This document shows, piece after piece, positions 46,399 through 52,597 of a stretch of 52,597 nucleotides of DNA. Made by a program: the position numbers and the translations under genes. The stretch comes from Halocatena pleomorpha (GTDB lineage Archaea > Halobacteriota > Halobacteria > Halobacteriales > Haloarculaceae): NCBI RefSeq assembly GCF_003862495.1, contig NZ_RRCH01000001.1:1-52597 (forward strand). Reading direction: 5' to 3'. Within the stretch, counting starts at the first letter, position 1. Each line of letters opens with the position of its first letter. The notes beneath the pieces are model-generated. The model searched no databases. It saw only the letters and a program-made list of their open reading frames with translations, and was not told where the DNA came from.

Positions 46399-47270
46399 AT
46401 GACACGGTGGTGGACGCGGCGGATGCTGCTACTGACTGCTGCGGTGACAGGACTCACCGGGACCGCAGGATGCTCGACATCGCTTGTTCGCGACCCGCCA
46501 CCAAAGCCCCGCGTCAGTATCCAGTCCCAGAGCTTCGATCCAGACCGGCTCGTCATCGACCGTGGGGAAACGGTCACGTGGTGGAACGTCGAAGACATAG
46601 TACATACTGTCACTGCCTATGAAGAACGGATTCCCGACGAGGCGGATTACTTTGCGAGCGGTGGGTTCGACTCCGAACCTGTCGCTCGTAAGAAGTACAG
46701 TCCCCTCGCCGGTCGCGTCGAGGAACTCGAAACCGGGAGACTTCGACGGGACGACCGCTTCGAACACAGATTCACTGTCTCAGGGCACTATCATTATTTT
46801 TGCATCCCACACGAGAATGGGAGGACGATGACTGGAACCATCGTTGTCCGGACGGAAGCAGGCGAGATTCCGTCGTCCCGAGAGGTGGTCCAGCCCAATA
46901 CCGACCACGTCATTCAGATGGGTGCGACGGCTTTCCACCCAGAATCGCTGACGATTCACACGGGTGATAGTGTGGGCTGGGTGAATGGAACGGGAATTGC
47001 CCACTCTGTCACTGGGAAGGCGTCGTAGACAGCGAGGACGTGGTATTCTCCGCCGCAAGGAGGAAATTTCCGGAACATGGTGAGTATTTTGCCAGTGGGG
47101 GATTCGACTCGTTGGAGGCTGCGGTACGGGACTGGAATACGGCACGGAAGGGTGATGTCCTCCCCAACAAGCCATTTGTTCATACGTTCGAGGAACCTGG
47201 GACGTACCCGTATCTGTGCATCTTGCATTCCGACAGGATGGAAGGCACCGTGAACGTACTCGAAACGTAA
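46399..47270 (+). pseudogene. Two-domain cupredoxin (halocyanin-like) lipoprotein, broken by one missing G
   Basis: From 46399 the frame gives a signal and lipobox (LTAAVTGLTGTAGC), then a cupredoxin domain with Cu ligands in VEDIVHTVTAY and YHYFCIPHENGRTM (His, Cys, His, Met). A second domain starts IQMGATAFHPESLTIHTGDS and GIAHSVTGK, then meets TAG at 47026. With one more G in the GGG run near 47018 the frame continues EGVVDSEDVVFSA, YFASGGFDS and YLCILHSDRMEGTVNVLET to the stop at 47270, providing the Cys and Met ligands. So it is one protein of about 290 residues, likely an extracellular electron carrier, either truly broken or mis-sequenced. Confidence 0.75.
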
Positions 47271-47915
47271 GGTCATCCGTCGAACTTTATTGGTGTCCTG
47301 CTGAAAGCGACCGTCTCACGGGAGCTGACAATCGCTCCGCCAGTCCTCACTGCTGGAGAACTCGCTGACTGGATTGCCATTCATCTCCGGCTCGGTCTGG
47401 CTAAACAGCCCGTCCTTCGTCGGATGAGGCGGTATGCCGAGCGACAACTCTCCACAAACACATCCCAGATTGACTCGTACCACAGCAGACAGCTTGGATC
47501 CCAACGATATTTCTGAAGCGTACAGCCGGGCACAATTATTTCAGAGATGGTTAAGGGAATAAAAGTTGCTGAGGATCTATTTGCGTTTGCACTCCGAAGT
47601 TAGGACAAGATAACGTATTTCGTTACGGCAGTGGAACCCCGATGGATCTCACTCTTGAGGTCGAGTGGTAGATAGGCGTCACGAGAACTCTCACTTGAGC
47701 CACGGTATCCTTCCTTCGAGGGACACGTAGGTGACGAACCGTCTCCACCGATCAATTCACCTATTTAGATTGATAGTGAACGTTACCGGCACTTTTGTTC
47801 AAACCCACCACTGTGTCGGCCACAAAACTTATTCAGGAAAATAACAATTTTTAGACGATGTGTCACAGGACGATAATACACAGCATTTAGCGACCGTTCT
47901 GCCACATCGAGAATT
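47271..47915. other. Long gap upstream of the PPC-domain gene
   Basis: About 645 bases. A short open frame near 47330-47515 reads LTAGELADWIAIHLRLGLAK and may be a small remnant, but nothing is supported. The promoter of the PPC-domain gene must lie near 47860-47910. Confidence 0.4.
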
Positions 47916-49826
47916 ATGAAACGAAAACGACTATCAACTGTTGCGGTCCTTGCTGTCCTTCTCGTCTCAGCCGTGGCTATCGGTGTCTCTCCGTCGGTGG
48001 TAGCGACCGATGGCGACGACGCAGGCGACGATAAACCTACTGCTACGAAGCTCACGCCGGGAAGTACAGCGACTGATGCTATCATTGCGGGAGATGTCGA
48101 CTGGTATTCGTTCGATGCGGAGAAGGGTGATCGACTGTTCGTCGAGCTCACCGCGCTGACCGAGGAGTACGACCAGCTCCGGATGGAGTTCTACGCGCCG
48201 GACGGGTCGGAGCTCGGTGAGGTCAGCGAATCGACCGGCAATCCACAGAAACTCGACGTTGACCGGGGACCCACAGCGTGGGGCGGTGACATTGCGCCCG
48301 CCTCGGGGACGTACTTCGTGAAAATCGAGCCGTGGGTGAGCGACGGTACCACGTCAACCGAGTACGAGCTCGCGGTGGAAACGAAATCCCTGGACGCTGA
48401 CCGACCCGGAGACACGCCCCCGACCGCTGTCTCCATCGACGGCAACACGACCGTCTCGGGAACGATGAGCGGCCAGGACGTCGATACGTACGCGATCGAC
48501 CTGACCGAGGGCGAAACGATCGAGGCGTCGATCGAATCCGAAACCGACGCGTTGGGCAACATCCAGCTCGTCGATCCATCGGCCTCGGAGTACATGCACA
48601 ACGGGTACAACGAACAGTACGATCTCTCTGGAGGCCCGGCGCTGAACGACGCGTTCAGTTATATGGCATCGGAGAATGCAACGCACTACCTCCGCGTGTA
48701 TCCCGGAAACAACAGCAAAGAGTGGTTTACGCGTTCGTCATCGTACGAGTTGTCGGTGTCGGTCAGCTCGAACGAATCGAACATCCCTGCTGACGAGGTG
48801 GGTGACAGTCGGAGCGAGGCAACCACGATGGATGCGAACGCCACCACGTCGGGGACGATTTTCGGCACCGACGCAGACTGGTATGCGTTCGATGCGTCCG
48901 CCGGCCAGTCGATCGGTGTGGAACTGACTGCGATAACGGCGAACGAGGAGGACCTCGTGTTCTCCCTGTACAATCCGGACGGCGACGAGATCGGTGCGTA
49001 TCCGAACGATGCACTGAATCCGGCCTATCATACCGACCGTATCGCAACGGGTCCGGGGACGGGTGGTGGAGACACCGCCATCCAATCCGGGACGTACTAC
49101 GTGAAGGTGAGTGGCGCCGGGCCAGTCTCTTCGACCGCGTACAATTTGTCTGTACAAACACGCCCCCTCGACGATCACGAACCGAACGAACAACCATCGA
49201 TGGCCAGCTCAATCGGTGACAATGGGTCTGTTGATGGAGTCATGACGGGTTCGGATGCGGACACCTACAAGATCGACCTCGACAAAGGCGATCGGGTGCG
49301 TGCGACGCTCGACCGTCGTGGTGGATTCGGGATCCATACGGAGCTCCTCGAGCCCGATACCCCGGACACACTGCAATCAGAATCCGAATGGGAATATGAC
49401 GTGTCCGAATGGACGGTTGAGGGATTCAACGCCACCATAAACGAGAGCGGTACCTACTACGTTCGCGTCTATCCGGTGGAGAACGGGGTTTACTCGTTCT
49501 TCGAGACCGTCGATTACACGCTCTCGGTGTCGGTTGCTGGGAACGGCGAAGAGTCGGACACCGAAGAAACGCCGGACGACGAGACTGAAACACCAACGGA
49601 AGACACCGATACGCAACCGAAGGACACGGAAACGGAGACCGAAGGCACACAGACACCAACGGAGGACACTCCAACCGATGAGCAGATGACACCGGAGAGC
49701 ACGCCAGACGATTCGACACAATCGAATGGCGATAGTGTCACGAAGAGTGATGATGCCGGCCAGCCCGACAGCGTCGACACCGAATCGAACGATTCGGAAA
49801 GAGAGGTTTCCGCACCGCCGTGTTGA
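47916..49826 (+). CDS. Secreted protein with four PPC (bacterial pre-peptidase C-terminal) domains and a Cys end
   Basis: A 636-residue exported protein. The signal peptide is MKRKRLSTVAVLAVLLVSAV and ends near VVATDGD. Four beta-sandwich repeats follow, at about 45-155, 165-285, 295-420 and 425-535, each with a start of the type VDWYSFDAEKGDRLFVELT (also TDADWYAFDASAGQSIGVEL and SDADTYKIDLDKGDRVRATL) and an end like SGTYYVRVYPVE. This is the PPC domain, found C-terminal to proteases and in binding proteins. A Thr/Glu/Asp spacer of 90 residues ends VSAPPC, without the PGF signal. No catalytic domain is present, so it probably binds sugar or protein at the surface. The last Cys parallels the Thr-rich protein at 1-336. 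Confidence 0.85.
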   Translation: MKRKRLSTVAVLAVLLVSAVAIGVSPSVVATDGDDAGDDKPTATKLTPGSTATDAIIAGDVDWYSFDAEKGDRLFVELTALTEEYDQLRMEFYAPDGSELGEVSESTGNPQKLDVDRGPTAWGGDIAPASGTYFVKIEPWVSDGTTSTEYELAVETKSLDADRPGDTPPTAVSIDGNTTVSGTMSGQDVDTYAIDLTEGETIEASIESETDALGNIQLVDPSASEYMHNGYNEQYDLSGGPALNDAFSYMASENATHYLRVYPGNNSKEWFTRSSSYELSVSVSSNESNIPADEVGDSRSEATTMDANATTSGTIFGTDADWYAFDASAGQSIGVELTAITANEEDLVFSLYNPDGDEIGAYPNDALNPAYHTDRIATGPGTGGGDTAIQSGTYYVKVSGAGPVSSTAYNLSVQTRPLDDHEPNEQPSMASSIGDNGSVDGVMTGSDADTYKIDLDKGDRVRATLDRRGGFGIHTELLEPDTPDTLQSESEWEYDVSEWTVEGFNATINESGTYYVRVYPVENGVYSFFETVDYTLSVSVAGNGEESDTEETPDDETETPTEDTDTQPKDTETETEGTQTPTEDTPTDEQMTPESTPDDSTQSNGDSVTKSDDAGQPDSVDTESNDSEREVSAPPC

Positions 49827-50121
49827 TAGTGTAACCCACGAATTCGTCCTTCGTTTTTGCCGTGTGAGAACCTACAGCGACGCAATCGCCCGAAAATATA
49901 TTCTTTCCGGGGTCGTGGTCGGCGTCAGCGTACTCGCGAACCTCCTTAACGAACGCCTGATACTCCGGATTTGGGTGAGGATTGATGAACTTGTTAATGA
50001 TGTAAAGCATTCGGGACAGTTCCCATGATGGGTTATACAATTTGGAACATTTAGAGAGATCATCATTATCTATGATCTGTTTGTCTCTTTTATTTTCGCT
50101 ATACTCGTCCCCCCATCTCAT
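49738..50121 (-). CDS. Doubtful open frame, partly protein-like
   Basis: A 127-residue minus-strand frame. Its first 100 residues (WGDEYSENKRDKQIIDNDDL, YNPSWELSRMLYIINKFINP, EYQAFVKEVREYADADHDPG) look like real protein, but the last 25 lie antisense to the end of the PPC gene and are basic. It may be an intact small gene or the start of a truncated one. No family was recognised. Confidence 0.3.
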   Translation of the reverse strand: MRWGDEYSENKRDKQIIDNDDLSKCSKLYNPSWELSRMLYIINKFINPHPNPEYQAFVKEVREYADADHDPGKNIFSGDCVAVGSHTAKTKDEFVGYTINTAVRKPLFPNRSIRCRRCRAGRHHHSS

Positions 50122-51025
50122 CTTCGCGCTTGGATACCATTACGGGAAAACACAGACAGAGACTCCATCCCGGAGCTAGGTTGTCTCTTCGCCTGGAACG
50201 TGAGGGACGTCGTTCCACGTTCAGAAAGTCACCTCAGCAATGCTAGTGCACATCATCCATCAGAACATAAAGAATGGGCCTTTTGCACGGTATGTGTAAA
50301 AGGAAATCCTTCTGCACGGTCGGAGGGGCGTTTGAGATCGTGGCCATTCGCGGGACCGTTGCTCGTCACTCACTGAATGTTCGACTGGGCAGCGAGGGGT
50401 GCGCTGCTCCTTTAAGTGGTTCTGGCGATAAGGTGAAGATATAGACGAGGTTCCGTGCGTGTTCTGTGTTGATAAGCTTTGAGCCAGATGATATGCCTCA
50501 CAAGGAAGGATCTAGTACCTTTGAGACTTAGCTACCCGTTGTCGGTTCCGTCCTGATTCTATTCCGTTCGTATGTTGCATGATTCTCTTATGGATATCAC
50601 CCAATATCGATCCATCAGCCGATCGATTGATGCTGTGAGAATATCGAAATCGGGCGTTTCAGAGCGGTAGTTCGTGGTGAGTCGCACGTAACTCTACATT
50701 CACGCAATTGCGAGTACAATCAGAGCTCTCCCAATAGTATGGACGGTTCGAATACTCCGTCAGTGGTAGGTAGTGATTGCTTCGCTGGCCGTCTGATTCT
50801 CTATGAAGAACTGCACTTTTGCCCAGTAGGTACAGAAACAGATCTATATGCACACACCCCGCAAAATCTCTGGTCTCGATTCAGTCGCTTTCACGGAAAT
50901 CAGTAGCTGACCGCCAACTTTGATATCGAGAACGACGAGGCCAGGCCGTCTGTCTCGTTATTCTATGGGACAGATAAGTAGTATTTGGGAAAACATCTTT
51001 GTTTGTGCCATACGAATAGCCAACT
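50122..51025. other. Long gap with only a gene relic
   Basis: About 900 bases. Besides the C-terminal relic at 50412-50459, no frame gives a convincing protein. The region may be decayed mobile DNA. Confidence 0.45.
50412..50459 (-). pseudogene. C-terminal gene relic (copy 2), ends LHLIARTT
   Basis: The minus-strand frame RTEPRLYLHLIARTT ends in TAA. It matches the relic at 746-829, with the last 24 bases identical. Confidence 0.45.
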
Positions 51026-51301
51026 ATGTCAGTTGAAGCAGATTCACATGGCCGACTCTACCTGTCCGCAGACTTGAGACAGAAGTACGGCGAGAAGTTC
51101 CACGTCGTCGAATACGAGGATCGACTCGAACTTATACCAATTGACGAGGACCCACTTCAAGCAGTCCGCGACGAACTCGGTGACGCACTCTCTGGGACAT
51201 CCAGAGCCGAACTCCGGGAAGAAGCGCTCGAACGGGCGAAACAGGAGGCTGAAGAGGATCTCGAACAGGCGAAGCGAGACACAGGGGCCACTACTGAATG
51301 A
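51026..51301 (+). CDS. AbrB/MazE-like antitoxin
   Basis: A 91-residue protein. The start is a swapped-hairpin-type fold (SHGRLYLSADLRQKYGEKF, then VVEYEDRLELIPID), as in AbrB/MazE antitoxins. The C-terminal half is one long charged helix (REEALERAKQEAEEDLEQAK) that can bind the toxin. The stop overlaps the toxin start (ATGA). Confidence 0.8.
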   Translation: MSVEADSHGRLYLSADLRQKYGEKFHVVEYEDRLELIPIDEDPLQAVRDELGDALSGTSRAELREEALERAKQEAEEDLEQAKRDTGATTE

Positions 51302-51696
51302 CGGTGTTCGTCGAGAGTGACTTCCTTATTGCACTCGCAACGGATGACGACCGGCTCCAAGAACGGGCCAAAGAAGTCCTCGACGGGCGAGAGATTGTCA
51401 CGTCGCTGATCTCGTACCTAGAGTTGCTCATCGTTCTTGAGCGCCACCAGTTCGACTACGTCCGACTGTTTGCCAACCTCCTCGATCTCGTTCCTGTCGG
51501 TGCTGAGCACGAGCAACAAATCGTCTTGAAGGCGGTCACCTATTTCGAGGACGGGATGACACCGTTCGATGCCTTCCATGCGGCCACTGCCGAAACGCGT
51601 GGGCTATCGATTTGCTCGTCCGACAAAGCGTATGAGGATGTTGATCCAGATCGGCTCCCGCTGGAACCGCAGAGTAGTACAGAGGGACAACGATAG
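51298..51696 (+). CDS. VapC-type PIN-domain toxin
   Basis: A 132-residue PIN protein. The first strand TVFVESDFLIALATDDDRL has Glu/Asp acids in place of the usual start, a Glu follows in SYLELLIVLERH, and the C-terminal acids lie in MTPFDAFHAATAETRGL and ICSSDKAYEDVDPDRL. The pair is complete. It is a different family branch from the toxin at 41383, so the window carries two independent toxin-antitoxin systems. Confidence 0.82.
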   Translation: MTVFVESDFLIALATDDDRLQERAKEVLDGREIVTSLISYLELLIVLERHQFDYVRLFANLLDLVPVGAEHEQQIVLKAVTYFEDGMTPFDAFHAATAETRGLSICSSDKAYEDVDPDRLPLEPQSSTEGQR

Positions 51697-51976
51697 GTGG
51701 CAGTAACGAATTTCAGCGAGATCATCCGTGGTGTGACGGAGAACGTTTTCAAATTGATGATGAAGAGCGCACGGAGAACGATTGCAGCTCCCACGTTCAG
51801 GGCAAACACACAACATAGAGAGTGGCATGCTGACTTGTGAACTTAAAGTCAGGCAGATAGATTGCTCATGGATGACTGGGTTCGAAGCCTGTATCAGTGG
51901 TGTGGATTTCGCAGGGGGCTATATACGATGAATCCACCTAGCCGACCACTGGTGTTTAACAGGGATTCACCCCCCC

Positions 51977-52255
51977 TCACACAGCGGTTTCGTCGACCGC
52001 GACCCGCGACGGCGAAGCCGTCGGCGGGTCCGGAACGCTATCAGAAATCCGATGCACTCGGTTCCAGACTGGTCTGTGAGAGCGTTCAACGCCGAATTCA
52101 GTCAGAATCGAAGTTGTCACTCTGAGCGAACAACCAGCCGTGTGGAGCCGGACAGCGAAGCGTCTCGTCAACGTCGCCGGCTGCTCACGCTCCCAAGTTT
52201 CTTCTAAATCCACTGCAAGGCACTTGCTGAGCAGGGCTACGAGCATTCTGACCAA
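51977..52255 (-). pseudogene. IS6-type transposase, N-terminal fragment
   Basis: The minus-strand frame MVRMLVALLSKCLAVDLEET, then RRFAVRLHTAGCSLRVTTSI, GVERSHRPVWNRVHRISDSV and PSRVAVDETAV ends in a TGA. It is the N-terminal helix-turn-helix and first catalytic Asp (VDETAV) of haloarchaeal IS6-type DDE transposases. The rest of the enzyme is missing. Confidence 0.75.
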
Positions 52256-52287
52256 GAACTCACGACCTGCTCGCTTCTCAAACTGGC

Positions 52288-52307
52288 GTAACTAGACAGT
52301 ACCAAGT
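52288..52307 (-). mobile_element. IS6-type terminal inverted repeat
   Basis: On the minus strand GGTACTGTCTAGTTACGCCA corresponds to GGCACTGTCCAGTTGAGCCA at 41013-40994. It marks the outer left end of the element whose transposase fragment is at 51977-52255. Confidence 0.6.
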
Positions 52308-52408
52308 GACAATATATATTAGCGTGGAAATATTACCATCATCGTAATGAGATATCATTGTATTGTTCCTGAATCTGACATCGTTAGCCATCATCGAGAG
52401 AGTGAGTC

Positions 52409-52597
52409 ATGACTGTATCTCGTCGATCGATGCTTCACACTGTAGGCGGACTCCTGCTGACGACCACTACTGCGGGGTGTACCGATGGGCTATTCGAAGG
52501 CAAAACCCCAACCCAAACGGCGACTTCTGAATCAACAACCCAAACGGCGACTTCTGAATCAACAACCCAAACGGCGACTTCTGAATCAACAACCCAA
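52409..52597 (+). CDS. Tat-exported lipoprotein with Thr-rich tail (partial, runs off the end)
   Basis: The first 63 residues are visible. The twin-Arg signal is TVSRRSMLHTVGGLLL and the lipobox is TTAGC (Cys24), so the mature protein should be lipid-anchored outside the cell. It then turns into Thr/Ser/Gln repeats (TATSESTTQ). The frame is open at the last base. Its first in-window counterpart, the Thr-rich C-terminus at 1-336, is in a compatible frame. Function unknown. Confidence 0.75.
   Translation, partial: MTVSRRSMLHTVGGLLLTTTTAGCTDGLFEGKTPTQTATSESTTQTATSESTTQTATSESTTQ
52517..52597 (+). repeat. 27-bp tandem repeat at the window end
   Basis: Three exact copies of a 27-base unit starting ACGGCGACTTCTGAATCAAC occupy 52517-52543, 52544-52570 and 52571-52597. 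The last copy ends on the last base of the window. Confidence 0.95.

Overview
The window comes from a halophilic archaeon (class Halobacteria). The proteins are strongly acidic, and several families are typical of that class: the halophile-specific RNA polymerase subunit epsilon, the C50 carotenoid (bacterioruberin) genes, DUF7521- and DUF7568-like proteins, Tat-exported lipoproteins and a PGF-CTERM surface protein. Base composition is moderate for the group, so the genus cannot be named. Both ends of the window lie inside tandem repeats of a Thr-rich secreted-protein gene, and the two ends are in the same reading frame. It is therefore probably a whole contig broken at a repeat, or a circle cut inside one gene. 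No replication initiator gene was found.

Bases 1-25,000 form a dense, mostly intact block of redox and stress genes: RNA polymerase epsilon, a copper-type P-ATPase, a DJ-1/PfpI protein, a TrmB-like regulator with a DUF302 protein and a thioredoxin, the bacterioruberin genes (crtB, and crtD-lyeJ-cruF as a tightly overlapping operon), an ArsA/Get3 ATPase, a glycosyltransferase, an endonuclease V-like DNA repair enzyme, cytochrome bd oxidase (cydAB) next to a winged-helix regulator/DUF7521 pair, a rhodanese-metallo-beta-lactamase fusion, an arsenic operon (arsR-acr3-arsC) with a nearby arsN2-type acetyltransferase, and catalase-peroxidase katG. Together these serve oxygen and light protection, low-oxygen respiration, and metal and metalloid resistance.

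Bases 25,400-47,300 are very different. This stretch is a graveyard of broken genes and mobile-element scraps between a few intact genes (a DUF106 membrane protein, a methyltransferase, a beta-propeller surface protein, a VapBC-type toxin-antitoxin pair, a LysE exporter and a histidine phosphatase). Broken genes include a GIDE-like membrane protein with two frameshifts at G-runs, an HNH endonuclease tail, an ADP-ribosylglycohydrolase tail, a PH-like membrane protein split by a stop, a DUF7568 zinc-ribbon gene, a gene broken by a 5-bp duplication, a UspA domain, two different serine recombinases, IS4- and IS6-type transposases, IS200/IS605-type ends and a two-domain cupredoxin. A 38-residue zinc-ribbon microprotein, which appears intact, lies within it.

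Bases 47,900-52,597 hold a large secreted PPC-domain protein that ends in cysteine, a long stretch with little coding content, a second toxin-antitoxin pair, an IS6-type transposase fragment and the start of a Tat lipoprotein that runs off the end in 27-bp repeats.
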